From an uncultured bacterium (GTDB lineage Bacteria; Cyanobacteriota; Vampirovibrionia; Gastranaerophilales; Gastranaerophilaceae): a DNA stretch of 64,000 nt. The translations under genes and the position numbers were made by a program. The notes below the pieces were generated by a model. The model worked only from the letters and a program-made list of their open reading frames with translations, did no database searches and had not been told where the DNA came from. Shown here in pieces: positions 22,761-33,400 of this stretch (the stretch's first letter is position 1; each line of letters starts with the position of its first letter). The stretch lies in the NCBI GenBank assembly GCA_949284415.1, contig CASDVM010000003.1, positions 50,805 through 114,804 of the forward strand. The letters are read 5' to 3'.

Positions 22761-23813
22761 ATGTATTACAAGGGTTTAATAAACACATTCAAAGAATACT
22801 TGCCTGTAACGGAAAAAACTCCTGTTATCACACTTAATGAAGGCAACACACCGTTAATTAAGGCTGATAATCTTGCAAAAAAAATAGGTTTAGATGCTGA
22901 AATTTATTTAAAGTTTGAAGGCTGCAACCCGACAGGGAGTTTTAAAGACCGCGGTATGACGATGGCAGTATCTAAGGCAAAAGAAGAAGGTTCAGATGCC
23001 ATAATCTGTGCTTCAACAGGTAATACATCGGCCTCTGCTGCCGCATACGGGGCGAAAGCAGGGATGAGAACGTTTGTACTGATTCCTGACGGCTACATAG
23101 CACTGGGTAAACTCTCGCAGGCAATGATGTACGGTGCAGCAATTATTGCAATACAAGGGAATTTTGACGAAGCTCTTGAAATGGTTCGAAAAATTTCCGA
23201 TAACTACCCGATTACCCTTGTAAATTCAGTAAATCCTTATAGAATTGAAGGGCAGAAAACAGGAGCATTTGAAATTTGCAATGCATTGGGGCAGGCACCT
23301 GACTATCACTTTATACCTGTAGGAAATGCAGGCAACATTACCGCTTACTGGAAAGGTTACAAACAATGGTATCAAGCGGGGAAAATTTCCTCTTTACCTA
23401 AAATGATGGGATTTGAAGCAGAAGGAGCTGCCGCAATTGTTAAAGGAGAAAGGATCATGCATCCTGAAACTCTTGCAACGGCAATCCGTATAGGAAATCC
23501 GGCAAGCTGGAAATTTGCAGAAGCCGCAAGAGATGAAAGCAACGGCATGATAAATTTTGTAACCGATGCAGAAATAGTAAAAGCTTACAAAATGATAGCA
23601 TCAACGGAAGGCATACTTGCTGAACCCGCGAGCGCAGCATCTGTAGCAGGCTTAATCAAAGTAAAAGATAAAATTAACGAAGGAACAAAAATCGTTTGCA
23701 TACTAACCGGCAACGGCTTAAAAGATCCCGATAATGCAATAAAATATTCAAATTCAGACGTTAAAAAGACACCTGTCGATATGAGTGAAATTTTAAAAGC
23801 AATGAATATATAA
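22761..23813 (+). CDS. thrC: Threonine synthase
   Basis: A 350-residue PLP fold II enzyme converting O-phosphohomoserine to threonine. The PLP lysine lies in '[17 protein letters not shown]' (residue ~61), the phosphate loop is '[15 protein letters not shown]' (residues ~189-203), and the strand '[22 protein letters not shown]' matches the family. The short (class II-like, ~350 residue) form is usual in many bacteria. It follows hom in the same orientation, completing the pathway. Ribosome site AAGGGG; initiation may be modulated by the hairpin upstream. Confidence 0.96.
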   Translation: MYYKGLINTFKEYLPVTEKTPVITLNEGNTPLIKADNLAKKIGLDAEIYLKFEGCNPTGSFKDRGMTMAVSKAKEEGSDAIICASTGNTSASAAAYGAKAGMRTFVLIPDGYIALGKLSQAMMYGAAIIAIQGNFDEALEMVRKISDNYPITLVNSVNPYRIEGQKTGAFEICNALGQAPDYHFIPVGNAGNITAYWKGYKQWYQAGKISSLPKMMGFEAEGAAAIVKGERIMHPETLATAIRIGNPASWKFAEAARDESNGMINFVTDAEIVKAYKMIASTEGILAEPASAASVAGLIKVKDKINEGTKIVCILTGNGLKDPDNAIKYSNSDVKKTPVDMSEILKAMNI

Positions 23814-23836
23814 AAATGGAGTTCATAATTTAAGTT

Positions 23837-25114
23837 ATGAAAATTCAACCCGCAAATGTACATCAATGTACTAATTTTGGAACTGCATCAGAAAAAAAAC
23901 AAAATACAAGCAAAAAATATCTTACTGTTACAGCGGAAGGAACAGCCATTTGCGGAGCAGTAATTTTAGCAAGATATAATAAATTATTTTTAGGGCAGAA
24001 TGCAAAAAACAATTTTCTAAAGACATGTAAAAGCTTAACTGCAGAAAATTATAAAGCAACCCCGGAAAATATTAAAAAATACACTTTTTCTGCCGACCTT
24101 CATTCACATACAAACCACTCAGACGGCTGGGGAAACGTAAATGATATCTTAAACGAGGCAGCCGAATACGCTGATAATCTATTCAAAAAAAACGGAAGAA
24201 AATTCTCATTTGCAATTACGGATCATGACAGAATTTCAGGAACTAAAGAAGCTCTTGATATTATAAAGAAAAATCCTAATAAATATAAAAACATTAACTT
24301 TATTCCCGGAGTTGAACTGAGCTTTGCGTTTAATTCAAATGGGAAGGTAAAATCAGGAGAACTGCTTGTATATCTTCTTGAACCAGATTCTCCTGCGGCA
24401 AATAAATTAATTATAAAATTAAATGAAAATCGCAGCAAAATGATTGATAACTGCATAGAAAAACTTGGAACAGGTTTTTCCAGAAAAGATATGGAAAACT
24501 ATTTTATAAACAAAGACGGAGAGACTTTTGCATATAATCTTCATTACAGATTAAGAAATTATGCACAGATAAAAAACAGAATAAATAAAATAGCAGAAGA
24601 ACAAAAGAAAAATCCCCAACAACTCTATAAAGAACTCATGGACGGTTATATTTTCAATAACGGGCACCGCAGAGTTGCAAAACCCTATGTATCCCCTGAA
24701 GGATTTGACAGTTACCTTAAAGCTTCAGGAATAGCAACTAAAACAAATGCTGTCGAAAATAAAATAGAAGATATCTGCAAAGAATATTATCCTAAAATCA
24801 AAGACGGAAAAGTAATCTCCAATACAGAAAACAGCTTTGAAAGAATAATAGAAATATTAAAAGATTATAAAACTGTAGTGTTGGGCTTTGCGCATCCGTA
24901 TTATCTTGCACGAGAAATGACAGATTATAAAAAAGAATTTACAAATCTGTTGAGAATCTCCAACGGGAAAATCAAAACCGCTGAAATTTATCATCAGGCT
25001 TATAATTCAAAAATTAATTTTGAAGAATTAAAAGAAATAAATAATTTTTTAGTTTCAAAAAATTTAATTCCACTTGGTGGACGTGATAATCACGGGGCAA
25101 AATTTTTACCCTAA
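23837..25114 (+). CDS. PHP-domain phosphoesterase with N-terminal hydrophobic segment
   Basis: A 425-residue protein. After a short N-terminal tag containing 'NFG' and a hydrophobic segment (residues ~31-50) comes a PHP metal site: 'ADLHSHTNHSDGWGNV' (~residues 87-102), 'FAITDHDRISGTKEAL', 'GVELSFAF', and C-terminal 'LGFAHPYYLA' and 'GGRDNHGAKF'. These histidines and aspartates build the trinuclear site of PHP phosphoesterases (histidinol phosphatase/YciV type). Substrate unknown. Central residues 190-330 are an unusual helical insertion. A CATAAT box ends 7 nt before the ATG and no ribosome site is seen. Confidence 0.8.
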   Translation: MKIQPANVHQCTNFGTASEKKQNTSKKYLTVTAEGTAICGAVILARYNKLFLGQNAKNNFLKTCKSLTAENYKATPENIKKYTFSADLHSHTNHSDGWGNVNDILNEAAEYADNLFKKNGRKFSFAITDHDRISGTKEALDIIKKNPNKYKNINFIPGVELSFAFNSNGKVKSGELLVYLLEPDSPAANKLIIKLNENRSKMIDNCIEKLGTGFSRKDMENYFINKDGETFAYNLHYRLRNYAQIKNRINKIAEEQKKNPQQLYKELMDGYIFNNGHRRVAKPYVSPEGFDSYLKASGIATKTNAVENKIEDICKEYYPKIKDGKVISNTENSFERIIEILKDYKTVVLGFAHPYYLAREMTDYKKEFTNLLRISNGKIKTAEIYHQAYNSKINFEELKEINNFLVSKNLIPLGGRDNHGAKFLP

Positions 25115-25118
25115 ATAT

Positions 25119-25655
25119 TTATTTCCCCCTTAAATCTTCTGTTATAATGCCGCCCGAACCGCGATCAATTTCACGTTTTAGAGGTTTATCATTTTCGTCA
25201 TACCATGTTTTTACGGTACCGCGTTCAACAATTTTTTCAATCCTTTTTCCGTTTTCGTCATACTGCATATAGGTTGTAATATTACCGGGGAATGAAGTTA
25301 TTATTTCGGATTTTTTCGCTCCGTTGTCGTAATAGTCATAATCATACTCGTCTTTTGTTGCGAGGACATTATGTTCATCGTAAACAGAATCATTTTTATA
25401 AATTATCTTTCCGAATTCATCGTAATGATGACAAACCTCAAAATTTCTGTCTCTTGCATAATCCATGATAAGACGGTTTTGTTTATTGTAGCTTCTGAAA
25501 ATTAAAGCACCGTCAGGACATTTTTCATAAACAGACAGTCCCAACTCCGTCTGCTGCTCTATAACCTGAGTTCCGTCAGGCTTTATATACGATGGCGCCA
25601 TCGGATCTTTATTTTCTTTTTTTTCAAACGGGTTTACAAAAAAACTTTTAGCCAT
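25119..25655 (-). CDS. Hypothetical protein with YD/MORN-like 'YDENGK' repeats
   Basis: A 178-residue soluble protein. From about residue 55 it contains degenerate repeats of the type [YF]-D-E-x-G/N-K/V ('YDEFGKIIY', 'YDEHNVLAT', 'YYDNGAKKS', 'YDENGKRIEK', 'YDENDKPLKRE'), as in YwqK-type and RHS/YD repeat proteins, predicted to form a beta-meander. No signal peptide. The start at 25655 is chosen because the upstream ATG at 25664 overlaps a TATAAT box; this leaves a 7-nt gap and a leaderless transcript. Confidence 0.68.
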   Translation of the reverse strand: MAKSFFVNPFEKKENKDPMAPSYIKPDGTQVIEQQTELGLSVYEKCPDGALIFRSYNKQNRLIMDYARDRNFEVCHHYDEFGKIIYKNDSVYDEHNVLATKDEYDYDYYDNGAKKSEIITSFPGNITTYMQYDENGKRIEKIVERGTVKTWYDENDKPLKREIDRGSGGIITEDLRGK

Positions 25656-25734
25656 AATATTCATTATAACGTAAAAAATTCTTATAACTTTAACATAATC
25701 CTCTATTTGGATTAAATTATGTTATAATCTAATT

Positions 25735-26619
25735 ATGAAAAAATTTGTTTTGCTGTGTTTAATATTTCCCTGTCTGGCTGCCGGTGCAAATGAAATGACC
25801 GAAGATTATTTTGATATAGCTTCAAGTTATGCGGTTTTCGGACAATACAAAGAAGCAATGACGTATATCGATAAAATTCTTCAGATTGAACCTCAAAACA
25901 GTAAAATACAGGATGTAAAAGCTATACTTACACGTATTACAAACCCTGCTACAAAATCATACCTGACAACAACAGACAAAAATATAAAAGAAGCACAGAA
26001 TTTCAAAAAACAGGGAAACAGTTCTAAACAAATCGATACTCTATCAAACGCACCAAATGATTTTTGGTCGTTGTATTCACTTGCTGAATTTTACCGCGAT
26101 ACAGGAAATTTTCAAAATGCAATATTTTATTACCGGAAAGCATCTGCCCTAAAGCCTGCTTATTCGCAGAGCTATCTGGGACTTGCAATTGCATACAAAG
26201 AAGTTAGAGATTACACAAAATCTCTTGATGCTATTAACAAATACCTGACATACAATAAAGAATCAGACATTGCATACGCTGTGCGGGCCGAGATGAATTT
26301 GTATCTAAACAATATTACGGAAGCGGAAAAAGACATTAAACAGGCTCTGGAAATTGAAGAAAATATTTCTTATTTGCTCATAGAAGCCAAAATCCTTTAT
26401 GCAAAAGGTGATTACGAAGAAGCAAGAGAAAAATTCCAGCTTCTTTCAAAAAATATTCAAACCTCAGAGGTTTACAAATATCTGGGTTTATGCGATTATT
26501 CATTGAACAGCCTATCCTCTGCTCTGCTTAATATTGATAAAGCAATCATACTCTCTAATGAGGACAAAGAGCTTAATGACAAATATAATGAAATAAAGTC
26601 AATGCTGGATAAACAATGA
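25735..26619 (+). CDS. Exported TPR-repeat protein
   Basis: A 294-residue protein with a signal peptide (residues 1-19, 'CLIFPCLAAGANE') and at least five tetratricopeptide repeats through the rest of the chain ('ASSYAVFGQYKEAMTYIDKIL', 'AEFYRDTGNFQNAIFYYRKA', 'GLAIAYKEVRDYTKSLDAI', 'AKILYAKGDYEEAREKF', 'GLCDYSLNSLSSALLNIDKA'). A periplasmic or outer-surface interaction scaffold. TATAAT lies 6 nt before the ATG with no ribosome site. The downstream phosphoesterase starts inside its stop (ATGA), so the two are coupled. Confidence 0.85.
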   Translation: MKKFVLLCLIFPCLAAGANEMTEDYFDIASSYAVFGQYKEAMTYIDKILQIEPQNSKIQDVKAILTRITNPATKSYLTTTDKNIKEAQNFKKQGNSSKQIDTLSNAPNDFWSLYSLAEFYRDTGNFQNAIFYYRKASALKPAYSQSYLGLAIAYKEVRDYTKSLDAINKYLTYNKESDIAYAVRAEMNLYLNNITEAEKDIKQALEIEENISYLLIEAKILYAKGDYEEAREKFQLLSKNIQTSEVYKYLGLCDYSLNSLSSALLNIDKAIILSNEDKELNDKYNEIKSMLDKQ

Positions 26620-27617
26620 AAAAAAACGTAAAAAAACATCATAAACAAACCAAACATACTAAAAAGGAAACAATTATGACAAGAATAAAAAACTGGACAA
26701 TATCCATACTTCTTGCAGGAGCAATGCTTTTCGGCCTTCAGTGCTACAGCGGTACCTCAAGTCTGAAATTTGCCCAGCTGAGCGATGTTCATTATTATAC
26801 CGGACAAAATAATACAACTTATAAAATGATAGCAGAATCCCCTGAACTTCTTGATGACGCTATAGAACAAATCAATTCAACCCCTGATGTTTCATTTGTA
26901 ATGTTCACAGGAGATTTGATAGACAAACCTTTTGAAAAAGAATTAAGTGCGTTTTTGCCGCATACACAAAAATTAAATACTCCGTGGTATTTTGCTTTCG
27001 GCAACCACGATACAATGGTGGGAGGGTATTTAACTCCTAAAGTTTACATGAATCTTGTAAACAACTACAATAAAAATTACAAATTCGAAAAATCATACTA
27101 TTCTTTTGTTCCGCAAAAAGGCTACAAAGTAATCGTTTTAGACTCGATAATAAGAGAAAAGCTTACAGCCAACGGCAGGATAGGAGATGAACAGCTCAAA
27201 TGGCTTGATAATGAACTTGCAAATTCTAAAAATGATACTGTTTTAATTTTTATGCATATTCCTGTAATTGAACCTTACAACAGTCCCAATCACAGACTTC
27301 TAGATGCTGATAAGGTTGAGAGAATTCTCGGGAAATACAAAAATCCGATAGGAGTTTTTCAGGGACATTATCACGGAGCTAAAATTACACAAAAAGGAAA
27401 TATTTTATACGTAAGCTGTCCTGCTCTTGTATCCTACCCGAACGCTTTCAGAATGGTAACGGTTACAAATTACAGAAATAAGACTGTTTTTAATATTCAA
27501 AACAAAGAAACCAATCTTAAAAATATTCAAAAACTCGCCAAAATACTTGTATTCGGCACAAGCATTTATACAGGAAAACCGGAAGATCAGAACGGAACTT
27601 TTATAATTAAAAAATGA
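26616..27617 (+). CDS. Membrane-anchored calcineurin-like metallophosphoesterase
   Basis: A 333-residue protein: a basic N-terminus and one membrane segment (residues ~27-45), then a metallophosphoesterase domain with 'AQLSDVHYY' (D-x-H), 'FTGDLID' (GD), 'FGNHDT' (GNHD), 'MHIPVIEP' and 'GHYHGAKI' (GHxH). The active site should face the periplasm. Substrates of such enzymes range from nucleotides to phospholipids; not inferable here. Translation may start at the overlapping ATG (26616) or at 26676, which has its own AAGGA ribosome site. Part of a four-gene block 25735-29136. Confidence 0.87.
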   Translation: MKKNVKKHHKQTKHTKKETIMTRIKNWTISILLAGAMLFGLQCYSGTSSLKFAQLSDVHYYTGQNNTTYKMIAESPELLDDAIEQINSTPDVSFVMFTGDLIDKPFEKELSAFLPHTQKLNTPWYFAFGNHDTMVGGYLTPKVYMNLVNNYNKNYKFEKSYYSFVPQKGYKVIVLDSIIREKLTANGRIGDEQLKWLDNELANSKNDTVLIFMHIPVIEPYNSPNHRLLDADKVERILGKYKNPIGVFQGHYHGAKITQKGNILYVSCPALVSYPNAFRMVTVTNYRNKTVFNIQNKETNLKNIQKLAKILVFGTSIYTGKPEDQNGTFIIKK

Positions 27618-27627
27618 GGATAAAAAA

Positions 27628-28554
27628 ATGGGAGAATTTAAAGTAAAATTCAGAGGTGTAAGAGGAAGTTATCCTATAGCAAATAAGGATTTTCTTGAAT
27701 ACGGAGGCAATACTTCATGCGTAGAAGTAAATGTCAACGGACATTTAATAATTCTTGATGCGGGCACGGGGTTAATAAATATAGGCAGCGAGCTTATGGA
27801 AAAATATATCGCCTCCGGGATTAATTCGGCTGAGAGAACACCTGTTAACGCAACAGTTCTGATTTCACATATTCATCAAGATCATATACAGGGCTTTACA
27901 TTCTTCCGTCCGCTTCATATTCCTTCCTCAATTATAAATGTTTACGGAAACGTAAACTATAATGAAAGTTTGTCGGATGAACTTGCGGAACTTTTATTCG
28001 GAAAATCTTTCCCGCTTGATTTGGGTGATATCGCAGGGAATTTGAACATAAAAGATTTGAACGAAACAGAAGGCATAATTCTGAGGCACGGCGAACCTCC
28101 GATTATTAAGCGTATCGAAAACGAAAATGACGCATGTGTTGAGGAAGATGATGTTTTAATTACCTGCTACCGCTCTTATGCACATCCGCAGGAAGGAGTT
28201 ATAATATACAAAATCTCTTACAAAGACAAAGTTCTTGTATACGCAACAGATAAAGAAAGCTATCCGGGAGGAGATAAAAAACTTGCGAACTTTGCACGCG
28301 GCTGTAATCTCTTAATCCATGACGCCCAGTATACAATGGAAGATTATATGGATGCGTATGCTCCCAAACAGGGATACGGGCATTCAACATTTGATATGGC
28401 CATTGAAGCAAAACATCAGACTCATGCAGAAAAAGTAGTATTCTTCCATTATGATCCTGCTTATGATGACAACAAATTAAATGCGATCAAAGAACACTAC
28501 AAAAACGATGATATTATTTTTGCTTACGAAGGCCTTGAAATTGACCTGATGTAA
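27628..28554 (+). CDS. Metallo-beta-lactamase-fold hydrolase
   Basis: A 308-residue cytoplasmic protein of the MBL fold. 'GNTSCVEVNVNGHLIILDAGTGL' leads into the metal motif HIHQDH ('ISHIHQDHIQGF', residues ~74-79), then 'YRSYAHPQEGVIIYKI', 'LLIHDAQYTMEDY' and 'GHSTFDMAIEAK', as in the CPSF/RNase Z-like and PDE-type group. Probably a phosphodiesterase; substrate unknown. Ribosome site GAGGAT; 10 nt after the phosphoesterase, so co-transcribed. Confidence 0.85.
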   Translation: MGEFKVKFRGVRGSYPIANKDFLEYGGNTSCVEVNVNGHLIILDAGTGLINIGSELMEKYIASGINSAERTPVNATVLISHIHQDHIQGFTFFRPLHIPSSIINVYGNVNYNESLSDELAELLFGKSFPLDLGDIAGNLNIKDLNETEGIILRHGEPPIIKRIENENDACVEEDDVLITCYRSYAHPQEGVIIYKISYKDKVLVYATDKESYPGGDKKLANFARGCNLLIHDAQYTMEDYMDAYAPKQGYGHSTFDMAIEAKHQTHAEKVVFFHYDPAYDDNKLNAIKEHYKNDDIIFAYEGLEIDLM

Positions 28555-28575
28555 ATTTTAATTAAATTTATAAGT

Positions 28576-29136
28576 ATGAAAAAATATTTAATACTGTTTT
28601 TATTACTATTAAGCATAACAGCATCAGGATACAGAAAACCTGACGTATACGTAATTGATGCGACAAAAAATGCTTATCTTCATAACAACATGGGGCTTCG
28701 CTACATGAATGAACGGCTTTACTATGCCGCAATTCAGGAATTTAAAATAGCAATAAGCTTAAATCCGAACACACAGGCAACATCCGTATATTATAACAAT
28801 ATCGGAGATGCCTATATGGCAATAGGATACGCTAACATGGCACGTCAGCCTTATGAAGATGCTATTAAACAATACAGCCTGAATTTCCAATACTATCAGG
28901 ATTTAGCGAAATGTTACAAATCTCTCGGCCTTGTCAATTCTAAAATACAGGAATACAGTAAGGGAGAAAATGCCTTAAATAAAGTAATGCTCGGACTTTT
29001 ATACATAGAAAACGGCAATAAAAAACGCGGAATAATAGTTCTTGATGAATTTGCAATGTCAGAACCGGATCTTTTGATAACAACTGCTGTTAAAAAGTAT
29101 ATAAAAGATACCGTTAAACAGATAGATGATTTATAA
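28576..29136 (+). CDS. Exported small TPR protein
   Basis: A 186-residue protein with a signal peptide (residues ~1-18) and TPR-like helices ('NNMGLRYMNERLYYAAIQEFKIAISLNPN', 'YYNNIGDAYMAIGYANMARQPYEDAI', 'YYQDLAKCYKSLGLVNSKIQEY'). It likely provides a periplasmic binding scaffold together with the larger TPR protein at 25735 in the same block. Its last 23 nt overlap the convergent nucleotidyltransferase gene. Confidence 0.78.
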   Translation: MKKYLILFLLLLSITASGYRKPDVYVIDATKNAYLHNNMGLRYMNERLYYAAIQEFKIAISLNPNTQATSVYYNNIGDAYMAIGYANMARQPYEDAIKQYSLNFQYYQDLAKCYKSLGLVNSKIQEYSKGENALNKVMLGLLYIENGNKKRGIIVLDEFAMSEPDLLITTAVKKYIKDTVKQIDDL

Positions 29137-30247
29137 TTGACATTTCTTCCTCTTTAGTCATATTAGGATTTTTAAGTTTTTGTTTCAATATTTCATCAAA
29201 AATCTGCTGATATTTCGGAGACGGCTTTATCCCGAATTTTTGCAGATCATTTCCTGTTATTGAGATTTTTATTTTTCTCAAATTATCAAGGTAATGCCTT
29301 GCACCCTGCTCGTCTTTTAAAATTCCGTAAAGCAAAATTGTTTCTAGGCGCGCATTTTCAAACGCTTTATATAGTTCAAAATCGGTTTTCAAAACATTTT
29401 CGGGAACATCATCAAGAATTTTTTGTTCGATTTTTGTGAGAGGCAGACGGGACAAATCGCCGAGAACTCCGACAAAAACAAGCCAGATATTTTCAGGTTT
29501 GTAATTATTAACCAATTTTTCAATATTAACAGAAGGCATTTCAACTGCATTTGGTGTTACAAGCTTATAAATTTTTTCATTAATAAATTTTTCAAAGGCA
29601 ATTTGCGAATTAAGGTTAAAAGTTTCAATAAGTTCTTTTTTTAGCCTTTTGTAACTCATATTGTAATTAATATTTTCAAGGTAATCCTGCTGCAGTTTTC
29701 CGGTATGCTCATCAAGTTCAAAGCCGAAACGTACTGAAAATTTAAGCGCTCTTATAATTCTTGTCGGATCGTCAATAAAACTTCCGTCATGCAATACACG
29801 GAGTTTTTTATTTTTCAGATCTTCAAGTCCGCCTGTATAATCAACAATTTCACCTGTTGTAACAGATTTAGCCATTGCATTTATTGTAAAATCGCGGCGC
29901 ATAACATCTTCCCTTAAAGAACACCCTATTTTATCAACAACAGGGAGATGTCCTTTGCGCGGGTAGCTTTCCGAACGTGTTGACGCAAAATCAACAACTA
30001 CCGCATCCTTCTCCCCAATGCTGGAAAAGGTGTCCGAAGGTTGGATGAGTGGTAAAAGTTTCACCCTTACCGTTCCGAAATCAGGATTTACCCGAACAAC
30101 TTCGCCAAACTTTGAGCAGTATTCTATTGCATTTCCGACATAAGTAATATCAATATCAAAAGATTCACGCCCGAGAAGTCCATCTCTGACGACACCGCCT
30201 ATAAAAAACAGTTTGTTTGAATTATCCTTTATATTGATGATGTTCAT
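29114..30247 (-). CDS. tRNA nucleotidyltransferase/poly(A) polymerase family (CCA-adding type)
   Basis: A 377-residue class II nucleotidyltransferase. Head domain 'LFFIGGVVRDGLLGRESFDIDITYVG' with GG and the catalytic D-x-D (residues ~10-35), 'GTVRVKLL', 'RRDFTINAMAKSVTTGEIVDYTGGLEDLKNKKLRVL' and the RNA-binding 'DPTRIIRALKFSVRFGFELDEHT'. Adds or repairs 3' CCA on tRNAs, needed because the tRNA-Arg here does not encode CCA. The start at 30247 is preferred: TAAAAT ends 7 nt upstream. The C-terminus overlaps the convergent TPR gene by 23 nt. Confidence 0.88.
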   Translation of the reverse strand: MNIINIKDNSNKLFFIGGVVRDGLLGRESFDIDITYVGNAIEYCSKFGEVVRVNPDFGTVRVKLLPLIQPSDTFSSIGEKDAVVVDFASTRSESYPRKGHLPVVDKIGCSLREDVMRRDFTINAMAKSVTTGEIVDYTGGLEDLKNKKLRVLHDGSFIDDPTRIIRALKFSVRFGFELDEHTGKLQQDYLENINYNMSYKRLKKELIETFNLNSQIAFEKFINEKIYKLVTPNAVEMPSVNIEKLVNNYKPENIWLVFVGVLGDLSRLPLTKIEQKILDDVPENVLKTDFELYKAFENARLETILLYGILKDEQGARHYLDNLRKIKISITGNDLQKFGIKPSPKYQQIFDEILKQKLKNPNMTKEEEMSIINHLSV

Positions 30248-30290
30248 GTAAAGCATTTTAGCGTAAAATGTATAAATAAACAAGATAATA

Positions 30291-30325
30291 GAAGATCGGA
30301 TGACAAGATGTCAGGAGGTCAAGCT
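30291..30325 (+). repeat. 35-nt dispersed repeat, intergenic copy
   Basis: 29/35 identical to the copy in the U32 gene (50776-50810), including the invariant 3' CAGGAGGTCAAGCT. Lies in the leader of the helicase gene. Confidence 0.7.
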
Positions 30326-30394
30326 GTTATCGGTGCTCCGCACAGAACAACTTTTGTAACCGGCCTGCCTTCCGAACTTCCAACCCTCTGGTAA
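30308..30394 (+). CDS. Possible 28-residue leader ORF upstream of the helicase
   Basis: ATG within the 35-nt repeat, then 'SGGQAVIGAPHRTTFVTGLP' and a stop 10 nt before the helicase ATG; the helicase ribosome site follows the stop (TAAGGAG). It could be a translated leader peptide coupling to the helicase, or a decayed gene end. Short ORFs of this length occur by chance, and no good ribosome site precedes it. Confidence 0.3.
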   Translation: MSGGQAVIGAPHRTTFVTGLPSELPTLW

Positions 30395-30403
30395 GGAGAT
30401 AAT

Positions 30404-33400
30404 ATGCTTCAGGAAGCTTCCCGCGCGATAAATTCAGCATTTAACAACAGTTTTATAAAAAAATTAAGCCAGTATCTACACGACTGTGTAAGAGAAGAAG
30501 TTAAAAGCTCAACTTTCAGAAATTTGAAAGGCGACAAAGACAACAAATGGATTTTTCTTAAAGGTGATGAACAGTTGTTTTCTACAGGCGCTGAATACGT
30601 TTCATTAGACGGAAGCGACTCGAAGCTTACAGAATTAATGATTCAGAGCGATCTGGGGCAAAAAGATAAATACCTTATTTACGGATATCTTTTTCTTGTC
30701 GGCAAAAGCTCAAAATCAAAAAAACATAATGAATTTTTGACCCCGCTTTTATACATGCCATGCAAACTTGAGCGAAACGGCGTAAATATAAACTGTCTGC
30801 CGCTTGATGAAGTTTTATCGCTCAACACAGGTGCACTTGCTGCTTTAATGCGGAAAAACGATGATGAAGATGAAGTCGACCTGCTTCTTGAAGGTATTCT
30901 TGATGTTGTGCCTGATCTTCCTATAACAAAAGAAAAACTCGATATCTTCCTGACAACATTAAAATCTCTTGTTCCCGAAATCGAAATTGCCGAAAACCTC
31001 GGAGATTATAAAGAAGAGGATAATATTACAAAGGCAAAAGATTTTTATAAAGAAAAAATAGACGGCGAAAACTTAGACGAAATTATTGAAGAAGAAACAG
31101 AACAGGAAAAACAAAAAGTTAAACTGGAAAAAATTGCCGTAACTTACCAGAGTGCAATCATTTTGACCAAACGCCCGTCAGTAACTGCAGGGGTGCTTCA
31201 CGAATTAACACAGATTGCCGAAAAGCCGTCTGGGATATATAGAGAAACAGCGCTGAGCATAATTAATGAAGAATACGCCCAGAGCAGGGAAAAATCCGTT
31301 CCGCTTAAAGATATGAATAAAATTACGGATTTTTATCCGATAACTCCGCTTTCTTTAAGCGACAGCCAGCTTCAGGTTATCAAAAATATTGATAACAGCA
31401 AATTTGTAGCCGTTCAGGGACCACCGGGAACAGGCAAATCACAGACAATAGTAAACCTTGTCGCGCACCTTGTTGCAAACGGCAAAACAGTTCTTGTAGC
31501 TTCCCGTATGGATAAAGCCGTTGATGTTGTTGCTGAACGTTTGAATGAACTCGGGGCATCACACATGGCACTCAGAGCAGGCCGTTTGAATTACCAGAGA
31601 CAATTGAGTGAAGAATTAAACAATCTGCTCTCGCAAAACAGCGATCTGGATGAAGATGTTGAAGACATTCTGCTTGTTGATGTTAAAGACATGAAAGACC
31701 ACCTTGATATGCTAAAAACAATGGAGGTTAAGTCTGAAACTATCATAAAACTTGAAAAAGAGTGGCACGACAAGTTAATGGAAGTTGAAGAACAGGAAAA
31801 ACTTCTCGGGAAAAAAGAATTTATCAAAAAAAGCCTCAAAAAAGGCGAAATCGATATCGTCTCAGGAATTATAAAAGTTCTTGAACATAATATGGAAAAA
31901 GCAGGATTTATTTCAAAAATAGCCAACTTTACAAGTCTGGGACAGCTCAAAAAAATTCTGAATTTGAAAGAATTTGATGTAACTTATGAAAACCTCGGAA
32001 GATTAAAACAAGAGTTGGATTTTACAAATATGGAATGGTCTTTGAGAAAAATCGAAGCCGATATTCAAAAAACAGGCAACCTCCACATGCTCTCAGAACA
32101 AATCAGGACAATGAAACGCAAGCAAAAAACTCTTGCAACAAATATCTTGAAAAACAAACGGCGCGAAGCATTGAAAAGTCTTTTGCGCGATGAAAACAAA
32201 CGCAGAAGATTAAAAGTACATGCAAAATCCCTTGTAACAAACAGAAAACGCCTGCAAACCAATATTCTTGAAGAAGAAGATTTTAAACCGCTTCTGGAAG
32301 CCTTCCCCTGCTGGTGCGTAACAACTTATGCAGTATCAGATTCACTGCCATTGAAACCGGGAATGTTTGATGTTGCAATTATTGATGAAGCATCACAATG
32401 CGATATTGCAAGCTGTTTCCCGATATTGTTCCGTGCAAAACGCGCCGTAATCGTAGGTGATGACAAACAGCTTCCGCATTTGTCATTCCTTGAAAAAGCA
32501 AAAGAACAATCTTTCTTAAGCCAGTACGGAATTCCCGATAAATACCAGTTAATGTGGCGGTTCAGAACGAATTCAATGTTTGATTTAGCAGATTACTACT
32601 CAATGAATTCCGTTATGCTGGATGAGCATTTCAGAAGTCTGCCGCCGATTATTAATTTTTCTAACCACGAATTTTACAATGACAGAATTCGTGTAATGAG
32701 AAAAGACAAACCCGATGAAAAAGTTCTGGAGCTTGTCGAAGTTCTTGACGGCAAAGTTGATTTTGACGCTACAAGAAATCTTCCCGAAATCGAAGCGCTG
32801 GTTAAAAGATTACATGAAATAATCATAGAAGATGAAAGACAAAATCCCGACAATCCTGTCTCAGTCGGTATAATTTCGCCGTTCAGAGCACAGGTGGAAC
32901 AGCTGAAAGTTTCTGTCTCAAAAGTGCTTTCAGATTATATGATAAAAAAACACCAGATAGAAATCGGTACTGCCCATACATTCCAAGGGGATGAACGCGA
33001 TATTATGCTGATTTCATGGGCTGTTGCAGATAACAGCTACAATCAAAGTCTTATATTTTTGCAGAAGCCGAACCTCTTTAACGTTGCAATCACAAGAGGT
33101 CGTAACAAAGTTATAAACTTTATCTCACGTAACCCGAGAGAACTTCCCGAAGGTCATTTCAGAAATTATGTATCATATATGCAGCTTTATCAAGACCGCA
33201 AACAGGCCATGCTTTCAGGCGACATAGATGAAAATATCTACAAAAATCCGCTTGAGCGTGATGTTGCTGAAAAAATGAGAGAACTCGGACACAAGGTCGT
33301 TGCAGGAGCAGAAATCGCAGGACTTAGCGCTGATTTGCTTGTTGATGACAAGTTTGTACTCGAAATTGACGGACTTGATGACAAAATCAAATCGCACATT

